Source of the DNA: Gemmatimonadaceae bacterium
GTDB lineage: Bacteria; Gemmatimonadota; Gemmatimonadetes; Gemmatimonadales; Gemmatimonadaceae
Direction: 5' to 3'
DNA: 44,435 nucleotides
NCBI GenBank assembly: GCA_014379355.1
Contig: JACMLX010000109.1
Location: forward strand, 1-44,435
The stretch's first letter is position 1; each line of letters opens with the position of its first letter. A program made the position numbers and the translations under genes. The notes under the pieces were generated by a model. The model was given only the letters and a program-made list of their open reading frames with translations, did not search any database and was not told the origin of the DNA. Positions 8,076 to 15,864 of the stretch are shown here, piece after piece.

Positions 8076-9552
8076 GTGACTCACGCAACGCTGCGCGCGA
8101 GCAGCGGGGCTGCGGTCGACACCTCCCTTCTGGCCGCGTTGTCGGCTGTGCCGCCCGTCGCGTGGTCGACGTGGGTCGGAGGATATCCCGCGTCGGCCGA
8201 CCCGGCACGGCTGTACGTGCTGACTGCCACGTTTGCAATTCCTGCGTGCCGCGGCGTCGCTGCCATCTGCCTGCTCGAGACCATCCCGGGAACCGGCGCG
8301 CCGACGTTGCACCAGGCGGCGCTCCGTCTCTGGTCTGGGCTTGCGCCCGCCGGCGCTCGTGTGCTGCACCAGCAGGTCGGCGCCGATGGCTCGATCGTCT
8401 CGACGCTCGCCTCGGCGTGGGCCGATCCGGACGCGTGTCTCTGGCTCAGCGAGGCCTTGTCGGCCGGCGCCTCGCTTCGCGCGGACGGCTGGGAGTGGCT
8501 CGCCACGCCGGACCGGCCGGCGCTGAGTGCGGTGACGAGTGGCAGCGCGCGACACATCACAGGCCGACATCACGATGTCGTGTTGTTCGAGCCGGGCGCC
8601 GTGGCCGTCGTGTACGGACAGCTGACACGCGGTGGCCAGCCCGAGCCCGACCTGCTGCGACACCTCGAGCGGGTTCCCGGGGTCCGCGTTGCACCGATCC
8701 TCTCGGTAGCGACATCATCCGCAGCCCGGATGGACAGCGAACTGCGTGCGCCATTCTCGAAGACATCGTGACGGGCGCCGCGACCGTACGTTCGGTGATC
8801 GTCGGTCGCCTCCAGCGTGCACTCGATGGTGACCCCTCGTTGCAGGCATCGGCGCTCGACGACGTGCGCGCGGTGGGTGTCATCACGCGCAAATTGCACG
8901 CGGCCCTCCGACGTCCGTTCGAGCAGGGTGTGCTCGCCGATGCCGTGCCTGCGACCGTGGCCGACGTCGAGTCGTGGGTTGCACGCGTCTGGACGACGCT
9001 CACGACCGCCACCGCCGCGCTCAAGGCCGCCGACCAGGCGGAACGAGATCCCGATCGCACGTTGGTCACGGCGCTCGACGCGCTGCCGGGAAAGCTGCAG
9101 CAGTTCGCCGCCGCTGCAGAAGCCGCGCCGGGTCTCGTGCATCGCATTCACGGAAACCTGCGGCTCGCACGATCCTGATGGCGCCACCGCGCAAGTTGAG
9201 TGTTGTGGAATTCGATGGCGATCCATTGCTTCCGGATCTGGAACGTGTCGCACCGCAATCGCCATGGCGTGATGTCGCGCGCGTACTCGTCTCGATCGCG
9301 CAAGTGGCGGCCGAAGCGGCTCACGTTGCGGGTGGGGACGAAAAGGCGTTCGAGATCGCGTGGCTCTGGGAACGAGAGGCGCGCAAGGCGTGTCTCGAGG
9401 GTTACGGGACAAGCGGCGGCGCGCTGCACGCGCTCCTCGCGATGTTCGAGATGGAGTTCACCGCACGGTTGCTGCTCGATGCACTCGCCACTGGTGGTTC
9501 CACGGTTGTTGCATCACACACCCTGCAGCGATTGACGCGCACGATCGTGTGA
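8076..9552 (+). pseudogene. Maltokinase-like protein, broken in three frames
   Basis: Three abutting frames together read as one maltokinase (Pep2/TreS-C) family protein. Frame 1 (GTG 8076 to 8771) holds the N-cap and TRGGQPEPDLLRHL, matching the RxLxPGxNPE block; its homology stops near 8704. Frame 2 (to 9178) resumes with GSDIIRSPDGQRTACAILED and ends at RIHGNLRLAR. Frame 3 (to 9552) gives SVVEFDGDPLLPDLERVAP, SPWRDVARVL and a C-terminal GALHALLAMFEMEF helix. Each shift is consistent with loss of one base (or gain of two), near 8700-8704 and 9168-9173. Catalytic positions have also changed: the phosphotransferase HGD is HGN, DFEGEP is EFDGDP, and the ATP-binding Lys is missing. The frames overlap as GTGA and TGATG, which by chance mimics coupling. 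Most likely a decaying pseudokinase. Confidence 0.6.
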
Positions 9553-9583
9553 CCGGCATCAGCTTCTGGTGTATGATGCCCGG

Positions 9584-10579
9584 ATGGCCTCTTCACTCCG
9601 CCGAGTGCTCGTCACCGGTGCGTCCGGCTTTCTGGGCGGTCACGTGGTGCGCATGCTGGACGCGCGCGGGATCGCCGTGTGCGCACAGGGACGCGACACC
9701 GCGCGCCTGGCGTTCGACGCTGGCGTCGATGTGTGTGTCACGGCGCTCGATGATGTCACGGCACTGACCGCCGCGGCACGCGGCTGCGACGCGATCGTGC
9801 ATGCGGCCGCGCTGTCGGCGCCATGGGGCGCACGACAGGATTTCGTCGATGCCAACGTGACCGGGACCGCGAACGTCATCACCGCCGCTCGCACCGCCGG
9901 CGTGCGACGTCTCGTGCACATCTCGACGCCGGCCGTGCTGTTCGATGGCCGGGATCAGCACCTGCTCGATGACGCCGCGCCGTACGCGGCGCATCACGGT
10001 AGTCATTATGCGCGTACCAAGCATGCCGCAGAGGAACTCGTGCGCGCCGCGACGCCGTATCTTGAAACCGTGATGCTGCGACCGAAAGCGATCTACGGTG
10101 CGGGTGATCGCGCACTGGTGCCTCGGCTGCTGCAGGCCGCGCGACGGGGGGCATTGCCCCAGATCGGCGATGGCACCAATGCCGTGGATGTGACACACGT
10201 GGATGACGTGGTGCATGCCATCGAGTGCGCACTGGTGACGGCACGAGGTGTCGGCCAGACCTTCCTCGTGACCGGTGGTGAACATGTGCAGCTCTGGGGG
10301 ATGATTCGCGCGCTGCTCGCGGGTGTCGGCCTTCCGGCGCCCGGTCGCACGGTCCCACTGTCGGTGGTGATGGTTGCGGCGACCGCGATGGAGGCGGTGT
10401 CGATGATCACGCATCGTGAACCAACGCTGACTCGCTATTCGGCGCAGATTCTCGCGCGCACACAGACGTACGACATCTCGCGCGCGCGCGATCTGCTCGG
10501 ATACTCGCCGCGAGTGTCATCCGCGGACGGCCTCGCGCGGACCATCGACGCCTTGCGGCGGAACGGAGCGATGCGATGA
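9584..10579 (+). CDS. NAD(P)-dependent SDR, OleD-like epimerase/dehydratase family
   Basis: Extended short-chain dehydrogenase of the 3-beta-HSD/epimerase group, which reduces or oxidises a keto/hydroxy group. The Rossmann motif TGASGFLGG (11-19) and the catalytic YxxxK (Tyr142, Lys146 in HYARTKHAAEE) are intact; RPKAIYGAGD and VDVTHVDDVVHAIECAL are typical downstream blocks. The start is ATG 9584; an in-frame GTG at 9569 adds five residues. It ends in an ATGA overlap with the MBL-fold gene and is the first of four coupled genes ending with a KAS III. In olefin (ole) clusters the reductase OleD belongs to this same family and acts on the 2-alkyl-3-keto acid, so a ketone reduction in this operon is a reasonable inference. 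Confidence 0.85.
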   Translation: MASSLRRVLVTGASGFLGGHVVRMLDARGIAVCAQGRDTARLAFDAGVDVCVTALDDVTALTAAARGCDAIVHAAALSAPWGARQDFVDANVTGTANVITAARTAGVRRLVHISTPAVLFDGRDQHLLDDAAPYAAHHGSHYARTKHAAEELVRAATPYLETVMLRPKAIYGAGDRALVPRLLQAARRGALPQIGDGTNAVDVTHVDDVVHAIECALVTARGVGQTFLVTGGEHVQLWGMIRALLAGVGLPAPGRTVPLSVVMVAATAMEAVSMITHREPTLTRYSAQILARTQTYDISRARDLLGYSPRVSSADGLARTIDALRRNGAMR

Positions 10580-11397
10580 CGGCGCACGTCGCGCTGACGG
10601 TGCTCGACACCGGCTACTGCATCGCGCGCTCGAGTTTCGTCGCACGCGGAACGGGATGGCAGGAGATTCGATGTCACGCACCGGCGTTCCTCATCAGGCA
10701 TCCCGAGCGCGGCGCGATGCTGTTCGACACCGGCTACGCGCCGCGGCTGCTGGACGCGTTCGCGCATTGGCCCGACCGACTCTACAAGTATGCAACGCCC
10801 ACCACACTGGGCATGCCGGCGCTGCTGCAACTCGAGCGCCATGGTGTCACCGGCGGCGATGTGCACACCGTGATCGTCTCGCATCTGCACGCCGATCACG
10901 TGGCTGGCCTGCATGACTATCCCCGCGCGCGATTCGTGATCGCACGCGCCGCGCTTGCCTTGCAGCAATCCGTGCGTGGGATCGATGCGGTACGCCGCGG
11001 CATTCTGCAGCGACTGTTTCCGGCGGACTTTGCAGCGAGGGCACAGGCAATCGATCGTCTCGATGGCACGCCGATGCCGTACCTCGGCGCGACTCACGAC
11101 CTGTTCGGCGACGGCAGTGTGCAGCTGGTCGGCCTGCCTGGCCATGCGCGCGGCCAACTCGGCGCACTGGTGCGCACCGATCGCGGCCCGGTGCTGCTCT
11201 GCGCTGACGGTGCATGGACGTCGCAGGCGTACCGCGAACAGCGGGCGCCGCACCCGATCACCGCGTTGATGCAGGATGACATGGGGGCGCTCTCCGCAAC
11301 GCTGCGCGCGCTGCAGAGCTTCGCAACGACACGTCCCGAGGTCACGATCCTGCCGACGCACTGTCCCGAGACGCTGCACTGGGGCCGCGATCCGTGA
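10576..11397 (+). CDS. MBL-fold metallo-hydrolase
   Basis: Metallo-beta-lactamase-superfamily hydrolase, 273 residues, likely dinuclear zinc. The metal motif SHLHADHVAGL (102-112) supplies HxHxDH; GHARGQLG gives the next His, CADGAW the bridging Asp, and PTHCPE the final His. The layout, with LFDTGYAP near the N-terminus, resembles the quorum-quenching lactonase branch (AiiA-like) rather than beta-lactamases or glyoxalase II. No signal peptide is present, so it is cytosolic. ATGA overlap with the SDR upstream and GTGA overlap with the adenylate-forming enzyme downstream show strict co-translation. A lactone or thioester is a plausible substrate given the neighbours, but this is inference. Confidence 0.85.
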   Translation: MTAHVALTVLDTGYCIARSSFVARGTGWQEIRCHAPAFLIRHPERGAMLFDTGYAPRLLDAFAHWPDRLYKYATPTTLGMPALLQLERHGVTGGDVHTVIVSHLHADHVAGLHDYPRARFVIARAALALQQSVRGIDAVRRGILQRLFPADFAARAQAIDRLDGTPMPYLGATHDLFGDGSVQLVGLPGHARGQLGALVRTDRGPVLLCADGAWTSQAYREQRAPHPITALMQDDMGALSATLRALQSFATTRPEVTILPTHCPETLHWGRDP

Positions 11398-12737
11398 GCC
11401 GGCTCGACATCGTGACCGCGTACGTTGCGGCGCGGTGGCGCACTGCCACCTTGCACGGCCAACGCCTGCGCGCATGGCAGGAGCATCGCGCGACGGCGCT
11501 GGTGGAGCGTGTCCGGGAACGCAGCCCGTTCTATCGCGAACTGTGGGCGGGCGCGCCGGCGAGTGCATGGCGCTCGTTCCCGACCGTCAGCAAACAGGCG
11601 ATGATGGAGGACTTCGATCGGTTCACCACCGTCGGCGTCACCCGCGACCTCGCGATGCAGGTTGCACTCGATGCCGAACGCCGGCGCGACTTCAGCGCGG
11701 TCGTGCACGGCTGCACGGTCGGGTTGTCGAGCGGCACGTCCGGGCATCGTGGCCTTTTCCTCGTCGGCCCCGATGAGCAGACGCGCTGGGCTGGCACCAT
11801 CCTCGCGCGCGCGATTCCCGACCTGCGCCCGGGGCATCGTGTCGCATTCTTTCTGCGCGCCAACAGTCGGCTGTATGAGCGCACGTCGGCAGTCGTGCAA
11901 TTCCGCTTCTTCGACCTGATGCAGCCTCTCGACGACGTCGTCGCATCGCTCAACGACTTTCGACCGCGGTTGATCGTGGGGCCACCGTCACTGCTTGGCT
12001 TGCTCGCCGACGCGAAGGAACGGGGTGCGCTTCGCGCGACACCCTCGCGACTCGTTTCCGTGGCTGAAGTGCTGGAACCACAGGACCGTGCGCGTCTCGA
12101 GCGTAGCTTTCAGGCGGCGGTCGGCGAGGTGTATCAATGCACCGAGGGGCTCGTCGCCGTGACCTGCCGACACGGCGCGCTGCACGTGCAGGAAGATGTG
12201 ATGGTGATGCAGACCGAACTGACTTCTCCGCTCGACCCGACACGAGTCACGCCGATTCTCACAGACCTCTGGCGACAGACGCAGCCCATCATCCGGTACC
12301 GGCTCGGCGATATTCTTCGCCTCGACGCGGCGCCATGCGCGTGTGGGTCATCCTGGCAGCGCATCGCCGCCGTCGAAGGACGACAGGATGACATCTGCTG
12401 GTTTCCGCGAGGTGATGACACGCTGCGACCTGTGTTTCCGGATGCGATCCGCCGCATGATTCTCCTGGCCGACGATCGCATCACCGAATATCGCGCCGAG
12501 CAGCATGCGGCCGGAACGCTCGAAATTCATGTGGCCGTGCGCGATCCGCGCGACTTTGCGGACGTGGCGATGCGACTGCGTGAGGCGGCGCACGAGATGT
12601 TGCGCGAGTACGGCTGTCGCCTGGGTGCATGCTCCGTGTCGGAAGGCGTGAGCGCGTCACTGCCGGGCGCGAAGCGTCGCCGCGTCATGTGTACATGGCG
12701 TGTGCAGCAGGTGACCGCGCCGGTGCTCGCGACATGA
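11394..12737 (+). CDS. Adenylate-forming enzyme, coenzyme F390 synthetase-related
   Basis: A 447-residue member of the PaaK/F390-synthetase-like branch of the ANL superfamily, which activates a carboxylate as acyl-AMP. The P-loop-like motif appears as GLSSGTSGHRGLFLVG (about 110-125), and VSVAEVLEP, YQCTEG and QPIIRYRLGDILRLD, followed by a CACGS, match the later core motifs. The N-terminal VRERSPFYRELW block is the usual opening of PaaK-type proteins. The C-terminal domain is short. The start is a GTG inside a GTGA overlap with the MBL gene; the stop overlaps the KAS III start as ATGA. Such proteins often sit beside a KAS III and an SDR. The cognate acid is unknown. Confidence 0.8.
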   Translation: MSRLDIVTAYVAARWRTATLHGQRLRAWQEHRATALVERVRERSPFYRELWAGAPASAWRSFPTVSKQAMMEDFDRFTTVGVTRDLAMQVALDAERRRDFSAVVHGCTVGLSSGTSGHRGLFLVGPDEQTRWAGTILARAIPDLRPGHRVAFFLRANSRLYERTSAVVQFRFFDLMQPLDDVVASLNDFRPRLIVGPPSLLGLLADAKERGALRATPSRLVSVAEVLEPQDRARLERSFQAAVGEVYQCTEGLVAVTCRHGALHVQEDVMVMQTELTSPLDPTRVTPILTDLWRQTQPIIRYRLGDILRLDAAPCACGSSWQRIAAVEGRQDDICWFPRGDDTLRPVFPDAIRRMILLADDRITEYRAEQHAAGTLEIHVAVRDPRDFADVAMRLREAAHEMLREYGCRLGACSVSEGVSASLPGAKRRRVMCTWRVQQVTAPVLAT

Positions 12738-13747
12738 GCGACACGATTCCGCAGTCGGTCGCCTTGTCCGTGCGGATCACCGGTATCGGGTCCTACCTGC
12801 CGCCCCGGATCGTCGGCAACCACGAACTCGAGGACGCGCTGGGTCTGCCGCCGGGCTGGATCGTCGAACGCACCGGCGTGCGCGAACGGAGGCGATGTGG
12901 CGGCGAAACGTCGGCCTTCATGGCCGCGCACGCCGCACGGCAGGCGCTCGACATGGCAGGCATCGCCGCGGCAGATCTCTCCGCGATCATCGGTGCGTCG
13001 AGCACACCGCAGCAGGCCATACCATGCACGGCGGTGTTCGTGCAGCGCGAGTTGCAGGCACCCGAAGGAGTCGCCGCCTGCTTCGATGTCAACGCCACCT
13101 GCCTGTCCTTTCTCGCCGCATTCGATGTCGCGGCGCGACTCATCGCCGGCGGCGCACATCGACACGTGCTCGTGTTCAGCAGTGAAAGTGCCGCGCACAG
13201 CCTGAATCCGTCCGAGCCCGAGAGTGCCGTGTTGTTCGGTGATGCCGCGGCTGCCGTGGTGATCTCTCGCGCCGGTGACTCGGGCAGCGCACTGCATTCG
13301 ACGCGATTGCAGACCTGGCATTCCGGCGCGGAACTGAGCCAGATCAGTGGCGGCGGCACGCTGCATCATCCCAACGATCCGGACACGACGGCAGCCCACA
13401 ACCTGTTCGCCATGCGCGGACCACAACTGTTTCGAAAGGCCGCGCCGCTCCTGCTGCCGTTCATGGATTCGCTCTGCGACAGCGCTGGCTGGACCCGCGA
13501 CAGCATCGCCGCCGTTGTGCCGCATCAGGCGAGTCGGCACGGAATAGAACTGGGCTGGAAGATGCTGGGCTTTCGCGAAGAGCAGATCGTCGTGAATCTC
13601 GCGACGCGTGGCAACTGTATTGCGGCCTCCATGCCGCTCGCCCTCGCCGAGTCGGTGCACAGCGGACGCATTGTGCGCGGTGATCGCGTAGTGCTGTTCG
13701 GACTGGCGGCAGGATTGAGCCTCGGTGGCGCAACGATCACCTTCTGA
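12734..13747 (+). CDS. 3-oxoacyl-ACP synthase III (KAS III/FabH/OleA superfamily)
   Basis: Thiolase-fold Claisen-condensing enzyme of 337 residues. Catalytic residues are all visible: Cys123 in FDVNATCLSFL, His264 in VVPHQASRHG and Asn294 in ATRGNCIAASM, the FabH Cys-His-Asn triad. GIGSYLPPRIVGNHEL and WIVERTGVRERRR are standard N-terminal blocks, and the C-terminus GLAAGLSLGGATITF fits. The start is ATG 12734, four bases overlapping the previous stop. It is last in the SDR-MBL-adenylate-KAS III operon, so it is more likely a specialised condensing enzyme than the housekeeping FabH, which usually sits among plsX, fabD and acpP. Whether it uses acyl-CoA or acyl-ACP, or does OleA-type head-to-head condensation, cannot be told from the sequence. 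Confidence 0.9.
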   Translation: MSDTIPQSVALSVRITGIGSYLPPRIVGNHELEDALGLPPGWIVERTGVRERRRCGGETSAFMAAHAARQALDMAGIAAADLSAIIGASSTPQQAIPCTAVFVQRELQAPEGVAACFDVNATCLSFLAAFDVAARLIAGGAHRHVLVFSSESAAHSLNPSEPESAVLFGDAAAAVVISRAGDSGSALHSTRLQTWHSGAELSQISGGGTLHHPNDPDTTAAHNLFAMRGPQLFRKAAPLLLPFMDSLCDSAGWTRDSIAAVVPHQASRHGIELGWKMLGFREEQIVVNLATRGNCIAASMPLALAESVHSGRIVRGDRVVLFGLAAGLSLGGATITF

Positions 13748-13842
13748 ATGTCCTCTCGGGAGGACGGCTGCCGAGCACTCGCGAGGACGAAATCAGCCCG
13801 GCGGAAAACGTCAAGCTCTTGTGATGTAACGACTTGAGTTCT

Positions 13843-13858
13843 GGGCACGGCCGGTGCA
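13843..13858 (+). promoter_or_regulatory. Sigma-54-type -24/-12 promoter candidate
   Basis: The 16-mer gggcacggccggtgca fits the sigma-54 consensus TGGCACG-N4-TTGCW at 14 positions or so: GG at 13844-13845 and GC at 13856-13857 are exactly 10 bases apart, GCACG follows the GG, and A follows the GC. Transcription would begin near 13869 and give a leader of about 35 bases before the aaggagg ribosome site and ATG 13904. A single match in GC-rich DNA can occur by chance, and no enhancer-binding site was identified. Confidence 0.4.
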
Positions 13859-13903
13859 CTCCTGGTCCTCGACCGATCGACGTTGATCTTCCAAGGAGGC
13901 TCC

Positions 13904-14389
13904 ATGCGCAACCGTGTGTTCGCTGCTGCAGTTCTCGCCCTTCTCGCCCCGACTGCCGTGTTCGCAGCGTCAGCGGCGACCACCGACGCTCGCAATTCCG
14001 TCGCAGCCATCACCACCGTCGCCGGCACGACGGCCTTGCATGCCTACGCCGCGGATCGTGATGATCCTCGGTGTGGTCGCGGCAACTCCTGGGGCTGTCG
14101 TCGCGACCGTGACGATCGTTACGATGATCGGCGCGATCGGGATCGGTACAACAACGATCGCTTCGATCGGGATCGCTACGAGCGGCATCGTTACGAACGC
14201 GCACGATGGGAGCGCGAGCGGTACGCACGTGAGCGGTATGCGCGCCAACGGTATGAGCGCGCCCGTCAGCTCGAGCGCTACCGCTACCGCGATCGTCGGT
14301 ACTCCCGCTACGATCGTCAGCCCGTGGCATGCATCCGAGCGGGCGGGCGCGTGATCGGCTCCGCCGTGCTGACGATCTGCATCCCGTGA
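13904..14389 (+). CDS. Secreted Arg/Asp/Tyr-rich low-complexity protein
   Basis: A 161-residue exported protein with no recognisable family. A strong ribosome site, caaggagg, lies 6 bases before the ATG and decides the start. Residues 1-24 (MRNRVFAAAVLALLAPTAVF and AASA) form a clean signal peptide. Residues about 60-150 are almost wholly Arg, Asp, Tyr and Glu, with the repeated pattern YERxRYER; two Cys residues near CGRGNSWGC and a C-terminal CIRAGGRVIGSAVLTIC pair frame this region and could form disulfides. The composition suggests a disordered polyampholyte that might bind surface polysaccharide, nucleic acid or mineral, but this is only inference. Its codons are strongly repetitive. Confidence 0.7.
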   Translation: MRNRVFAAAVLALLAPTAVFAASAATTDARNSVAAITTVAGTTALHAYAADRDDPRCGRGNSWGCRRDRDDRYDDRRDRDRYNNDRFDRDRYERHRYERARWERERYARERYARQRYERARQLERYRYRDRRYSRYDRQPVACIRAGGRVIGSAVLTICIP

Positions 14390-14404
14390 TCGAGGCACCA
14401 CATT

Positions 14405-14446
14405 CCCGGTCGGCGTCGGCGCTGCACGCGCGCCATGCCGACCGGG
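14405..14446. terminator. Hairpin between convergent genes
   Basis: cccggtcggc at 14405-14414 pairs perfectly with gccgaccggg at 14437-14446, and two further inner pairs (one wobble) extend it to about 12 bp around a 20-base loop. It sits between the secreted protein and the zinc-ribbon gene, which converge. There is no T-run on either side, so it may be a processing or weak bidirectional terminator. Confidence 0.4.
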
Positions 14447-14477
14447 CATGTGGGCTCAGGGCATCGCGCCCGACTCG

Positions 14478-14717
14478 CTAGAATTTCGCGTTGCGCGTCG
14501 CCGCATCGGCGACCTTCGGCAGCGCACTCACATCGCGACCACACGTCACGCAGAAGTGCCAGCCTGGCTCCACTTCACTGCTGCAGGCGGGACACTGCGC
14601 CACGGTCACGTTCAGGCCGCAGTGCGGGCAGAACGACACCGCGCGGCCGGCCGGGATCGTGTTCGTGCAATATGGGCATGGCCCGCCCTTGTCCGTCGAT
14701 GCGGGTGAATTCGGCAT
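14478..14717 (-). CDS. Double zinc-ribbon protein
   Basis: A 79-residue protein with four CxxC knuckles: CPYC, CPHC, CPAC and CVTC (about residues 14-59). They pair into two zinc ribbons of the DZR type. There is no membrane segment or attached enzyme domain. The gene begins 5 bases after the stop of the nuclease-like protein and is the last of a six-gene minus-strand run. Such small ribbons often act as protein or nucleic-acid adaptors. Its constant position behind an RNase H and a nuclease-like protein suggests a nucleic-acid role, but that is inference. Confidence 0.75.
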   Translation of the reverse strand: MPNSPASTDKGGPCPYCTNTIPAGRAVSFCPHCGLNVTVAQCPACSSEVEPGWHFCVTCGRDVSALPKVADAATRNAKF

Positions 14718-14722
14718 CGATC

Positions 14723-15844
14723 TCAGTCCCGCGCAAGCGTCGACAGCACACGATCCAGCGCCAGCACATCCAGCGACGCGGGACGATCAGGCCACGTGTC
14801 GCGCCAGCACACGATCAGGTCGCAGGCAACCGGATTGCGACCCGCATCACGGAACTGACGACTCTCGTGTTCGAAGTCGATGCGCAAACGCGCCCATTTT
14901 CCGGGCGCGATCTGCCGCTTCGCTTCACAGCGCGGGAAGCCGCTCGCCATCGCCTCGACGTGAAACCCGAGTTCGCGCGCAACCATGCCGAACAGGAAGA
15001 TCACGCCGCCGATGTCCACCGGCGCGTGTCGCACGCCGCGGAAATCGATCGGATCTCCATACACCGAGGGCAGTGACAACGGTGTGATGCGCGCCAGCGT
15101 CTGCGCACTCGCGATCGTCACGCCTTGCACGCTGTGCAGCGGCGTGGTCGTCACCGGCTCAGACGGTGGTACCAGCGTCGTCAGATCCGCGACGGAGGGC
15201 AGCGCCGCTGCGTCGATCATCGCGGGCACCGGTTCGCTCGCGGGCGCGATCACCGAGTTTGCACGCGGCGTCCGACGCGACTTCTTCGAACCCTGCGGCT
15301 TCGCAGCCGTCGATTCCACCCCCGCGGTCGCGTTCGTCGCGTTCACCGCGCGTTCGGCATCTTCCCGATCCATCACCGCGCCGATCGCCACGGCATCGGA
15401 GACCACCGTGCGTTCGACTGACGGCGTGTCTTTCACCGCGGCATGTTCCACATGCGGAACGTCATCACCTTCTCGCGCGATCGGAGCGCGAGGTTCGCCC
15501 GCCACCGGCATGCGAATCGCGCCCATGCGCACCTCGACCGTCTGCAACCGACGCAGCAATCCGGTATCCGGGTCCGGCGACGACAATTCCTTCTTGATCA
15601 CGGCGACCGTATCCGGATCACAGACCAGCCATCCGCGCTCACCGGCCAGCATCTCGAGCACCGCATGTTCGTAGTCCTGCAGCGTGTCGACGCCGAGTTC
15701 ATTGCGATATGTGCGATACGGCACCAGCGACTGCACGATCTCGGCGACCGTGAATGGCGCGCGAAACTGGTCCGGTCCGCCCGCAGACAGCGTGCGGACG
15801 AGACGATCGAATATCCGATCGAGAACTACTGGATCGGCAGTCAT
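14723..15844 (-). CDS. Uncharacterised protein with nuclease-like C-terminal domain
   Basis: A 373-residue protein starting at ATG 15844. Residues 1-130 form a helical N-terminal domain (VLDRIFDRLVRTLSAGG and FTVAEIVQSLVPYRTYRNEL). A long low-complexity linker of Thr, Ser, Val and Pro follows (about 140-250). The C-terminal domain (about 260-373) contains DFRGVRHAPVDIGGVIFLFG, ELGFHVEAMASGFPRCEAKR, RLRIDFEHESRQF and CDLIVCWRDTW. That block pattern recurs in many bacterial proteins, and the spacing of Glu, Cys-Glu-Ala-Lys and Asp-Phe-Glu suggests a PD-(D/E)XK-like fold. I infer this from pattern only. Twenty bases separate it from the RNase H-like gene upstream in the same operon. Confidence 0.75.
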   Translation of the reverse strand: MTADPVVLDRIFDRLVRTLSAGGPDQFRAPFTVAEIVQSLVPYRTYRNELGVDTLQDYEHAVLEMLAGERGWLVCDPDTVAVIKKELSSPDPDTGLLRRLQTVEVRMGAIRMPVAGEPRAPIAREGDDVPHVEHAAVKDTPSVERTVVSDAVAIGAVMDREDAERAVNATNATAGVESTAAKPQGSKKSRRTPRANSVIAPASEPVPAMIDAAALPSVADLTTLVPPSEPVTTTPLHSVQGVTIASAQTLARITPLSLPSVYGDPIDFRGVRHAPVDIGGVIFLFGMVARELGFHVEAMASGFPRCEAKRQIAPGKWARLRIDFEHESRQFRDAGRNPVACDLIVCWRDTWPDRPASLDVLALDRVLSTLARD

Positions 15845-15864
15845 CGCGGCAGAATGGGGCGGGA

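Noticed and set aside
13914..14354. Second overlapping frame inside the Arg/Asp/Tyr-rich gene
   Set aside because: Produced by repetitive codons read out of phase; no ribosome site or signal peptide of its own.
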